Assembly: GCF_028475105.1 (NCBI RefSeq)
Contig: NZ_CP116936.1
Coordinates: 2,913,501-2,977,500, forward strand
Reading direction: 5' to 3'
Source: Micromonospora sp. LH3U1
GTDB taxonomy: Bacteria > Actinomycetota > Actinomycetes > Mycobacteriales > Micromonosporaceae
DNA: 64,000 nt
A program made the position numbers and the translations under genes. Each line of letters begins with the position of its first letter. Positions within the stretch are counted from its first letter, which is position 1. Of the stretch, positions 51,074 to 58,472 are shown piece by piece. The notes beneath the pieces are model-generated. The model was not told the origin of the DNA. It searched no databases and saw nothing but the letters and a program-made list of their open reading frames with translations.

Positions 51074-52588
51074 CTATTCGAGGTGGAAGGTGGCGGAGGC
51101 ACGCTCGGCGCTCGAACTTACCGCTTCCACGTAGAGCAGTCCGTCGCGGTGACGCACATATCGGCCCGGGAAGTTCTGTGACTCCAGGGAGAGCCCGTCG
51201 CTGGCGGCCAGGCCGGATTGGCGACGGAAGCTCGCGTCGCCGCCGAAGAGGGTCGAGCCGTCGTTCCGCTCGACGTACAGGGCGAAGCCACGGTGACGCA
51301 GGTAGTACCCCGGGAAGTTCGTCGACTCCAACGACACCGATCCGCCCCCGGCCAGGCCGGTGACGATGCGGAACTGGGAGTCGGCCAGGTTCGCCACGTT
51401 CGGCTCGACTCGGGTCCGGTAGTCGTAGTGTCGGATGTAGCTGCTGGTCAGATCATGTGACCGCAGTCGAACCGGGGTGGTCCCGTCGGGCACCGGGATG
51501 CCGAAGTTCGGGGTGCCATCGGCGTTCCAGTACAGCTTCTGAACCCTGGTCCGTCGGTTCGGGTCGTTGAGCGGATCACCGTTGATGTCGCGGTAGTTGC
51601 GGTCGTGATAGACCAGGATGTCGCTCTGCCCGTCCTCGGAGACGGTGAACGAGTTGTGGCCGGGGCCGTACTGGCCGGTGGCCGCGTTGCTGGCGAACAC
51701 CGGGTTGGGGCTCTTGCTCCAGGAGCCGGCGTCGAGCAGGTTCGCGGTGGCGGAGGCGCTCAGCATCCCAAGGCAGTAGTTGGCGTCCGTGGCGCTGGCC
51801 GAGTAGGTCAGGAAGAGGCGGCCGTTGCGTTGGATCACCGCCGGTCCCTCGGCGACCCGGTAGCCGCGGGTCTCCCAGTCGTACGTCGGCACGACCAGCC
51901 GGGTCACCGTGCCCGTGATCTGCCAAGGGTTGGCACCCATCCGAGCGAGGTAGACGTTGGAGTTGTTGGATATGCCCGGCTCCTGCTGCGCCCAGGTCAG
52001 ATAGCGCACCCCGTTGGCGACGAAGGTCGATGCGTCCAGGCTGAAGGTGTCCCAGGGTGTCGTGATCCGGCCACGTTCGGTCCACGAACCGGTCAGCGGA
52101 TTCGCGCTGGAGTTCTCCAGCACGTACATCCGGATTCGCCACACGTCATCGGTCCGGCCCGCGGCGAAGTAGACGTACCACCGGTTGTTGATGAAATGGA
52201 TCTCTGGTGCCCAGATGTGGGCGCCCATCTCTCCGCTGGTGTGCCGGCTCCAGATCGTCGTTTCCGCCGCCGTCGCCAGGCCCTGCAAGGTGGTCGCACG
52301 TCGCAGTACGATCCGGTCGTACTGCGGCACCGTCGCGGTCATGTAGTAGTAGCCGTCGGTGTGCCTGACGATGTGCGGGTCGGCCCGCTGGTTCACCAGC
52401 GGGTTGGTGTAGTTGACGGCCGGTGCGGCGTACGCCGGCCCGGCCACCGGCAGGCTGGCCGACACGGCGAGCACCACCAACACCGCGGCCACAACCGACC
52501 GTAGGCCTCGGGGGCCACAGTTGCCGGCAGGCCCCGAACCGACGGCTCGGCGGGTAACTGGACCGGTTCGGTGGAGTGGCAGCGGCAT
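51074..52588 (-). CDS. Secreted GH43 glycosidase with C-terminal AbfB (CBM42) domain
   Basis: 504 residues from ATG 52588 (GGAGG 5 nt upstream). Signal peptide to about residue 55. Five-bladed propeller GH43 domain: catalytic base Asp in VNQRADPHIVR, GAHIWAPEIHFINNRWYVYF and general acid Glu in RVAEGPAVI. The last ~140 residues form an arabinofuranose-binding AbfB beta-trefoil with repeats SLESTNFPGYYLRHRGFAL and SLESQNFPGRYVRHRDGLL. It probably removes arabinose from arabinan or arabinoxylan. A LacI-type operator lies 84 bp upstream. Confidence 0.92.
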   Translation of the reverse strand: MPLPLHRTGPVTRRAVGSGPAGNCGPRGLRSVVAAVLVVLAVSASLPVAGPAYAAPAVNYTNPLVNQRADPHIVRHTDGYYYMTATVPQYDRIVLRRATTLQGLATAAETTIWSRHTSGEMGAHIWAPEIHFINNRWYVYFAAGRTDDVWRIRMYVLENSSANPLTGSWTERGRITTPWDTFSLDASTFVANGVRYLTWAQQEPGISNNSNVYLARMGANPWQITGTVTRLVVPTYDWETRGYRVAEGPAVIQRNGRLFLTYSASATDANYCLGMLSASATANLLDAGSWSKSPNPVFASNAATGQYGPGHNSFTVSEDGQSDILVYHDRNYRDINGDPLNDPNRRTRVQKLYWNADGTPNFGIPVPDGTTPVRLRSHDLTSSYIRHYDYRTRVEPNVANLADSQFRIVTGLAGGGSVSLESTNFPGYYLRHRGFALYVERNDGSTLFGGDASFRRQSGLAASDGLSLESQNFPGRYVRHRDGLLYVEAVSSSAERASATFHLE

Positions 52589-52671
52589 CTGTCCTCCGTG
52601 CGGTTGGTGAGCAACCATCGATCAGCACAGGTGATACCGGCCTGCGGTGTCGTAGTCGATCCGGTGACGCA

Positions 52672-52687
52672 ATGTTGGCGCTAACAT
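52672..52687. promoter_or_regulatory. LacI-family-type operator upstream of the GH43 gene
   Basis: ATGTTGGCGCTAACAT: palindromic except for one position on each side of GCGC, close to the TGTTAGCGCTAACA-like boxes used by LacI-type repressors of plant-polysaccharide genes in actinobacteria. It sits 84 bp upstream of the start codon; no lacI gene is in the window. Confidence 0.65.
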
Positions 52688-52869
52688 CGATGGATGTCAA
52701 GGCGCGCTGCTGTCGGCGCGGCGTTTGCCAGTGGCGGGACGCGGGAGCCCGGAGCGGTCGTCACATCGGGCGACGTGGTGCGCAACGGCAAGGAGTCGCT
52801 GTACTCGGCTGCCGCGCTACTCCGGCTCGCAATCGTTGACCGGCCGGGCCAACTGCCCTGACCAGCCAC

Positions 52870-52908
52870 CGCGCCGGCGGCGACCTGATGATGGCCGCCG
52901 CCGGCGCG
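52870..52908 (-). terminator. Stem-loop after the repeat protein gene
   Basis: CGCGCCGGCGGC (52870-52881) pairs with GCCGCCGGCGCG (52897-52908), a perfect 12-bp stem, 9 nt past the minus-strand stop. Confidence 0.7.
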
Positions 52909-52916
52909 GCCCGGCG

Positions 52917-54002
52917 TCAGAGCCGGGAGGTGAAGGTGGCCAGGAAGCGGTGCGGTGTGACCACGCCGGCGTTGTCGAAGCAGATGACGTCGACGTCGGC
53001 GTTGGTGGTGTACGTCCAGGGTTGGGTGAGGTGGCAGTAGTTGCTGCCGGAGCCCTGCGCCACCACCTGGGCGTGCGTCTCCTTGATGCCGATCTGCGGG
53101 AAGGTCGCCAGGTAGCGGCCGGCGGGCGCCAGCGCTGCCACCGTGTTCGCGCCGACGCCGAGCACCGAGTTGTCGTTGGTCGGCCCGCCGACGGCGGTAC
53201 CCAGGTAACCGAAGTACGACGGCGGGCCGAGGGATCCGATCACCGGCCGCCGGCGGTGGTACGAGAGGGCGAAGTCGGTGTTGGTGAACGCGCCGGCCTG
53301 GTCGTAGCAGAAGACGTACACCTGCACGTCGCTGCCGACCGCGTTCCAGGAGTAGACCTTGCACCGGCGGGGACCGGCGTTCGGCTGCACGGCGGTGACC
53401 TGCACGTTGCCGGCGAGCAGCCCGGCCAGCCCCACCCCGGGCAGCCGCACCAGGTACTGCCCGACGCCCAGCGGCCCCACCGCATTCGCCACGCCCGTGG
53501 AGTTGTACGACTGCACCACCACGCCGCTGCCCCACTGCACGTACGCGTGGGAGGTGCCGGCCGGCAGCACGCCCGAGCTGGTGGTCCAGAGCACGGTGAA
53601 CGGGGTGTCCTCGCGCGTGCCGCCGGGCTTGTGGCACTGCACGTCGACGATCTCGTCGGCGCCGGACTGGAACCAGCGGACCACCTCGCAGTAGTGCCCG
53701 GTCCGGTTCACCGGGGTCACGTGTGGCACGCCCCGTGAGCTGGCACCCACCTGCGGGAAGCGGACCTGGAACCGACCGGGTGCGAGCTTGACGCCGTCGG
53801 CCCAGGCGGCAGGGAACGCGGTCTTCCAGCTACCCCACTGCCGGCTGGTGTCCAGCACGGTCCAGACCGGCACGGTGGGGTCCTTGACGTACGCGAACCC
53901 CCAGCGGTCGGCGGTGGCCGCCGCGGCCGGTGCCGCTGGTGCGAGTGCGCTGGCGGCCAGAACGGCGGCCAGTGCTGCGGTGACGAACGATCGGAGACGC
54001 AT
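52917..54002 (-). CDS. Secreted protein with three ~105-residue cysteine-paired repeats
   Basis: 361 residues from ATG 54002, set by GGAGGAACAC. Signal peptide 1-30 (AAAAT). Three repeats follow, each built as a strand FPQVG/LPGVG/FPQIG entry, a first Cys (GHYCEVVRWF, RRCKVYSWN, NYCHLTQPW), a second Cys about 20 residues on (VDVQCHKPGG, VYVFCYDQAG, VDVICFDNAG) and a closing TPFTVLWTT / TDFALSYHR / HRFLATFTS strand. Each probably forms a disulfide-closed beta domain. No known family is claimed; a cell-surface or binding role is likely. Monocistronic with its own terminator. Confidence 0.82.
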   Translation of the reverse strand: MRLRSFVTAALAAVLAASALAPAAPAAAATADRWGFAYVKDPTVPVWTVLDTSRQWGSWKTAFPAAWADGVKLAPGRFQVRFPQVGASSRGVPHVTPVNRTGHYCEVVRWFQSGADEIVDVQCHKPGGTREDTPFTVLWTTSSGVLPAGTSHAYVQWGSGVVVQSYNSTGVANAVGPLGVGQYLVRLPGVGLAGLLAGNVQVTAVQPNAGPRRCKVYSWNAVGSDVQVYVFCYDQAGAFTNTDFALSYHRRRPVIGSLGPPSYFGYLGTAVGGPTNDNSVLGVGANTVAALAPAGRYLATFPQIGIKETHAQVVAQGSGSNYCHLTQPWTYTTNADVDVICFDNAGVVTPHRFLATFTSRL

Positions 54003-54115
54003 GTGTTCCTCCATTCGACGGGAACATGTCGGGGAGGAGTGTGCAGGTGGTGACGCTATGGTCACAGTCGGCTACCGTGCGCTCCGCTGTCGGGTGTCCG
54101 CCACTCGCCAGCGAG

Positions 54116-54802
54116 CTACTGGGGAGGGGGTCGGTCGCTACCGCCGCCGCTGGGAAGCCGCCCCGTGAGGGTCTCGCGTAGATCGTCGGGCAGCCCGTCG
54201 ATCTCGACCAGCTCGGGCAGCAGCCCCGGCTCGGTCATGTACGCCCGGAACGCCTGCGCGATCGTCACCCCGTGCGCCGGACGGTCCTCGACGATCACCG
54301 GATCGCCGGCCCACACCTCGCCCGGCTCCACCACGCGCAGGTACGCGCCCGGACGGTTCGCCCGGGTGAACGTTTTCACCCAGCGCGGCTCGCCCATCTT
54401 GTGCTGGAACGTGACGCACGGAATGCGGCCGAAGGTCGGCTGGAGGACCAACCGTGGACCGATGCGCCACCGCTCGCCGATGACCGCGCCGTTGACGTCG
54501 ACCCCCTCGGTCGTCAGGTTCTCGCCGAAGAGCCCGTTGGACAGCCGGCGGCTCAGCCGTGCCTGCCACCAGTCGTAGTCCTCCCGCGCGTACGCGTACA
54601 CGGCCTGGTCGTCGCCGCCGTGATGCTCGACGTCGAAGATCTGGTCACCGACCAGGCCGCTGTGCAGCCCGGTCGTCTTGGGCCCCGGCGCGCGCACGGC
54701 AACCAAGCGGTCAACCGGCCGCTTGTTGATGCCCGTGACACCAACGCCCTTGGCCGGGTTGGGCTCCGGCACCGCGAGATTGACCGAGACAATCCTGCTC
54801 AC
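54116..54802 (-). CDS. MOSC-domain protein (YiiM-like)
   Basis: 228 residues from GTG 54802, 7 nt after TAGGTT (leaderless); the frame extends upstream without support. MOSC features: GLVGDQIFDVEHHGGDDQAV, GLFGENLTTEGVDVNGAVIG, RIGPRLVLQPTFGRIPCVTF with the conserved Cys. MOSC proteins bind molybdenum cofactor and carry sulfur; YiiM-like members detoxify N-hydroxylated bases with a reductase partner, which is not adjacent here. Confidence 0.88.
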   Translation of the reverse strand: MSRIVSVNLAVPEPNPAKGVGVTGINKRPVDRLVAVRAPGPKTTGLHSGLVGDQIFDVEHHGGDDQAVYAYAREDYDWWQARLSRRLSNGLFGENLTTEGVDVNGAVIGERWRIGPRLVLQPTFGRIPCVTFQHKMGEPRWVKTFTRANRPGAYLRVVEPGEVWAGDPVIVEDRPAHGVTIAQAFRAYMTEPGLLPELVEIDGLPDDLRETLTGRLPSGGGSDRPPPQ

Positions 54803-55026
54803 GCCCAGCAACCTAACCGCCCTGGCCACCGCCCGCCGAGCCATTTCTCGCCATCCGCCGAGGCACCCCTGGCAGCCCAGCAGCCCAGCAGCGGGCAGCG
54901 GCAATTGCACCGCGACTCAAGGCGGACGGCGTAGGAGAGCGGTCCCTTGCACCCCTTTTCCGGCTGGCAGCGCTGGCCGTGGCCGGGGCTGTCACTGACC
55001 GGGGGCTGACAGGCTAGTTTGCTCGG

Positions 55027-55467
55027 ATGAGTCTCCTCGATGACGTCGCGCGGCGTGACAATTGGCGATGCTGGGTGTGTGACGAGCCGGTCGACGCGGA
55101 CATGTCGGTGAACGACCCGCGTGGTCCCAGCGTCGACAGCCGCACCGCCGACAAGAAGGCCAAGGTCGCCGAGCGACTCGCGCACCGTGCCTGCAACACT
55201 CGCAAGGGCGCGGTCAAGGTGGTCATCGCCTGGCCGGACCGTCTGCACGTGGTGGAGCCCGCGCCGCTGATCACCGTCGCCGAGCGACTCGAACGCAAGG
55301 GTGGCCGCGAGTTGGTCGCCCGCTGCCCGAGCAAGAAGGACGCCCAGGAGGCGGCGGACTGGCTGGTCGACCGGTTCTCCCGGCTGGCACCCGGACTCCC
55401 GGTGACCGCAAGCGTCGACGCAGGCGGCGGACAGTATCTCGTCACCCTGGCCACCGGCCGCCGCTGA
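55027..55467 (+). CDS. Small HNH-like zinc-finger nuclease-type protein
   Basis: 146 residues; ATG 55027 lies 6 nt after TAGTTT, consistent with a leaderless mRNA. N-terminal half: RRDNWRCWVCDEPVDADMSV with Cys15 and Cys18, then RLAHRACNTRKG with His53, Cys56 and Asn57, the treble-clef zinc site and HNH-like core. The C-terminal half (GGRELVARCPSKKDAQEAAD) is a separate alpha/beta piece. It may be a nucleic-acid nicking enzyme; cellular role unknown. A hairpin follows. Confidence 0.8.
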   Translation: MSLLDDVARRDNWRCWVCDEPVDADMSVNDPRGPSVDSRTADKKAKVAERLAHRACNTRKGAVKVVIAWPDRLHVVEPAPLITVAERLERKGGRELVARCPSKKDAQEAADWLVDRFSRLAPGLPVTASVDAGGGQYLVTLATGRR

Positions 55468-55478
55468 CCGGTGGCCCT

Positions 55479-55505
55479 GGGCCGACGACGCGAGGTCGCC
55501 GGCCC
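55479..55505 (+). terminator. Stem-loop after the small HNH gene
   Basis: GGGCCG, A, CGAC, loop GCGAG, GTCG, C, CGGCCC: ten base pairs with one internal A/C mismatch, 12 nt past the stop. Confidence 0.6.
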
Positions 55506-55518
55506 ACCACCCCTCTTG

Positions 55519-55662
55519 CTACCGAACCCGCAGCTGCTGGTGGACTGCCGCAGCGGGAGCGTAGGTCGGGTCACCGGAGTAGGCGACGTGGACCGGGTAC
55601 GCCCCTGCTGACAGTCCGGTGGTCGGCAGGTTGATGACGGCCGCCCCGCCGGTCAGCGGCGG
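55519..55662 (-). pseudogene. Ig-like repeat domain remnant
   Basis: The minus strand reads AAVINLPTTGLSAGAYPVHV then AYSGDPTYAPAAA, the second half of a bacterial Ig-like (Big_3-type) domain, with a stop at 55519. No signal peptide, start codon or upstream repeats remain. It is the 3' scrap of a secreted multi-repeat protein. Confidence 0.55.
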
Positions 55663-55747
55663 ACGTTTCACCCTCGCGTAACGGGTATTCAGGCGTACCG
55701 ACGCGGCCGGCGGCTGAACAGCGTCACGGAGTAAGGGAGTACGTGTC

Positions 55748-56461
55748 ATGCCCGATCAGCCCACTATCGTCTTCGTGCACGGCGCGTTCGCCGAGTCGGC
55801 GAGCTGGAACGGTGTGATCGAGCGGCTGGGCGCCGCGTACGACTCGGTGGCCGCCGCCAACCCGCTACGGGGCGTCGCGAGTGACGCCGCGTACGTGCGG
55901 GATGTGGTACGCGGGATCGGCGGCCCGGTCATCCTCGTCGGCCACTCGTACGGCGGCATGGTGGTCACGCAGGCCGCAGCCGACGAACCATCGGTGCGGG
56001 CCCTCGTGTACGTCAACGCCTTCTGCCCGGACACCGACGAGTCGGCGCTGTCGCTGTCCGGGAAATTCCCCGGCAGCACGCTCGCCGACACGCTGGTGCA
56101 GTACCCGGTGTCGACCGGTGGCAACGAGGTGGCGATCGGTCAGGACTCCTACCACGCGCAGTTCGCCGCAGACGTGTCGGCCGACCTTGCCGCGCTCATG
56201 GCCCGGACCCAGCGACCGATCACCGAGCAGGCCCTGGGTGACAAGCTCTCCGGCGACCCCGCCTGGCGCTCGCTGCCCAGCTGGTTCGTGTTCGGGGACG
56301 CCGACAAGAACATCCCCGTCGCCGTGCATCGATTCATGGCCGAGCGGGCCGACCCGCGGGGTCAGCGCGAGGTCGTCGGTGGTTCACACGCGATGGCGGT
56401 GTCCACGCCGAGCGAGGTCGCCGAGACGGTCATCGAGGCGGTCCGTGGCGTGAGCGGCTGA
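55748..56461 (+). CDS. Alpha/beta hydrolase
   Basis: 237 residues; GGGAG precedes ATG 55748. HGAFAESASWNG (oxyanion loop), nucleophile Ser in LVGHSYGGMVV (about 62-71), acid Asp in WFVFGDADKNIPV and His in GGSHAMAVS near the C-terminus. It belongs to the short, lid-poor esterase group common in actinobacteria (salicylate esterase/hydroxynitrile-lyase-like). Substrate unknown, cytoplasmic. Monocistronic. Confidence 0.9.
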   Translation: MPDQPTIVFVHGAFAESASWNGVIERLGAAYDSVAAANPLRGVASDAAYVRDVVRGIGGPVILVGHSYGGMVVTQAAADEPSVRALVYVNAFCPDTDESALSLSGKFPGSTLADTLVQYPVSTGGNEVAIGQDSYHAQFAADVSADLAALMARTQRPITEQALGDKLSGDPAWRSLPSWFVFGDADKNIPVAVHRFMAERADPRGQREVVGGSHAMAVSTPSEVAETVIEAVRGVSG

Positions 56462-56552
56462 CGTTCCCTGCCCGAACCGGCGGCGGGGCGACGCGGGCGG
56501 TGGCGGTAATTGGCGATGCGGTCCAGGACGGCGGTGCGGCAGACTGGCCGGC

Positions 56553-57158
56553 ATGGTCACCTTGATGCGCAGCGTCGCCGAACTGACCAACGCGGTGCGT
56601 GCGGGTTCCCCGGTGAAGTTTCTGTTCTTCTGGGGTCACCAGCCGCAGCGTGACGGCAGCATCGGGGCAGGTTGCCTGAGCCAATGGTGGCCAGCGTCCT
56701 TCAGCGTCGACGGGCGGGAGTTTCCCTCGGCCGAGCATTACATGATGTGGCGTAAAGCCATCTTGTTCGGCGACGAGGCGGTAGCCGCCAAGATCCTGAC
56801 GGTGACGCACCCTCATGCGGCGAAGACGCTCGGCCGGCAGGTCGAGGGGTTCGACGAGCAGGCCTGGGAGCGGCATCGCTATGACATCGTGGTGGCGGGC
56901 GCCGTGGCGAAGTTCGGCCAGCACCAGGAGCTACGCGAATATCTGGTCGACACCGGTGAGCGCGTGCTTGTGGAGGCCAGCCCGGTAGACCGGTTGTGGG
57001 GCATCGGTCTGGCTGTCGATCACCCACACGCCATCGACCCCGCGCGGTGGCGCGGGTTGAATCTGCTCGGTTTCGCTCTCATGCAGGCCCGCACCGTCCT
57101 CGCCGGCGCGGCGACCCGTGGGGAAGCGACGGACGGCGCCCTGCGGTCAACGAGGTAA
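56553..57158 (+). CDS. NADAR-family protein (YbiA-like N-glycosidase)
   Basis: 201 residues. CLSQWWPASFSVDGREFPSA, EHYMMWRKAILFGDEAVAAK and ASPVDRLWGIGLAVDHPHA match the NADAR/YbiA fold, members of which hydrolyse N-glycosidic bonds of riboflavin intermediates or remove ADP-ribose from modified guanine. No DarT-like ADP-ribosyltransferase is adjacent, so a housekeeping-type repair role is likely. ATG 56553 or 56565 may be used. Its end meets the M1 peptidase gene tail-to-tail (12-nt overlap). Confidence 0.9.
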   Translation: MVTLMRSVAELTNAVRAGSPVKFLFFWGHQPQRDGSIGAGCLSQWWPASFSVDGREFPSAEHYMMWRKAILFGDEAVAAKILTVTHPHAAKTLGRQVEGFDEQAWERHRYDIVVAGAVAKFGQHQELREYLVDTGERVLVEASPVDRLWGIGLAVDHPHAIDPARWRGLNLLGFALMQARTVLAGAATRGEATDGALRSTR

Positions 57159-58472
57159 CGGGGGCAGCGCCGGGCTGTCGAGCCACGCCGCGAACAGGCC
57201 GTCCAGGGGCTCGTGGGCGAAGCGCTGGGCGTGTGAACGGAACTGCTCGGTCGTCACTGTCGCGTGCTGGCGCTCGGCAACCCAGGCCCGCAGGAGCGCG
57301 AAGAACGACTCGTCGCCGATCCTCTTTCGCACGGCATGCACCGTGAGCGCGCCACGCTTGTAGACCAGCGGGTCGAACATCCGGTCGACGCCGGGGTCCG
57401 CGACGACGACGTCCCTCGGGCGATTCGCGACGCGGGCGTACCACTGCGCGGCCAGGGCGTCCGCCGGCACGTCGCCGCAGACGCCGGACCACAACCACTC
57501 GGCGTACGTGGCGAAGCCCTCGTTGAGCCAGATGTGCCGCCAGTCCGCCACCGTCAGGCTGTTGCCGAACCACTGGTGGGCCAGTTCGTGCACGACAAGC
57601 CGCTCGTGCGTGCGCCGCCCGTCGACGTGGTTCCGGCCGAAGATGGCCATGCCCTGCGCTTCGACCGGATCGTCAAGGTCGTCGTCGGCGACCACGACGA
57701 CGTACTCCCGGAACGGGTACGGCCCGAAGAGCCGCTGCAGCGCCGCCATGATCTCGCCGTGCCGGCCGAAGTCGTGGGCGACGTGCCTGCGCAGCGCGGG
57801 CGGGATCGCGGCGCGCTGCACCACCCCGCCGGCGGCCAGGTCCACCAGCTCGTAGCGTCCGATCTGGACGCTCATCAGGTACGGCGAGGTGGGCTCGTGC
57901 CGCTCGTACACCCAGGTCGTGCTGCCCGCGCCACGCCGCCGGAGAACGGGATCACCGGTCACCAGGACGGTGTACGGGGAGGAGGTCGTGACCGCCACCC
58001 GGAAGGTGGCCTTGGCGCCGGGCTGGTCGTCGCACGGGAACCACGACGGTGATCCGTTCGGCTGGCTGGCCACGAGCGCACCGTCGGTCAGCTCCTCCCA
58101 CCCGAGTTCGCCCCAACGGCCGGAGATGGGCACCGGCTTCCCCGCGTACCGGATGTCCACCCGGAAGGTGTCCCCGGCGCCGATCGGCCGCTCAGGCTTG
58201 ATCTGCAGCTTGTCCGGCCGGTGGAGGTATTTTGCCGGGCGCCCGTCCACCCGGACGTCCTGTACGCGGAGCCGACCGAGGTCGAGCGTGAACCGCGACA
58301 GGTGCTGCACGGCCACCGCGGTGATGTCGGCCCGGCCGCCGAGCCGGTTCGACGCGACCCGGTAATCGAGGTCGAGGTCGTAGTGCAGCACCCGGTAGCC
58401 GCCGTTGCCGTGCTCGGGCAGGTACGAGTCGCCCGAGCGTTCGGCGCCGGGCGTGGCACCGGGCGACGTCAT
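57147..58472 (-). CDS. M1-family zinc metallopeptidase coupled to the Pls-like synthetase
   Basis: 441 residues from ATG 58472, which overlaps the synthetase stop by 4 nt (ATGA). The M1 zinc site HELAHQWFGNS (His295, Glu296, His299) with Glu318 in WLNEGFATY is complete. PVEAQ (269-273, Glu271) takes the place of the GAMEN exopeptidase motif. No signal peptide. The gene lacks the C-terminal ERAP-like domain, so this is a short M1 form. Coupling to a Pls/PosA-type gene suggests it processes or degrades the product polymer. Confidence 0.88.
   Translation of the reverse strand: MTSPGATPGAERSGDSYLPEHGNGGYRVLHYDLDLDYRVASNRLGGRADITAVAVQHLSRFTLDLGRLRVQDVRVDGRPAKYLHRPDKLQIKPERPIGAGDTFRVDIRYAGKPVPISGRWGELGWEELTDGALVASQPNGSPSWFPCDDQPGAKATFRVAVTTSSPYTVLVTGDPVLRRRGAGSTTWVYERHEPTSPYLMSVQIGRYELVDLAAGGVVQRAAIPPALRRHVAHDFGRHGEIMAALQRLFGPYPFREYVVVVADDDLDDPVEAQGMAIFGRNHVDGRRTHERLVVHELAHQWFGNSLTVADWRHIWLNEGFATYAEWLWSGVCGDVPADALAAQWYARVANRPRDVVVADPGVDRMFDPLVYKRGALTVHAVRKRIGDESFFALLRAWVAERQHATVTTEQFRSHAQRFAHEPLDGLFAAWLDSPALPPLPR

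Larger units (their letters stand above)
52589..52916. other. Promoter region of GH43 and terminator of the next gene
   Basis: 328 bp without a gene; it contains the LacI-type operator and the hairpin following the repeat-protein gene. Confidence 0.6.
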
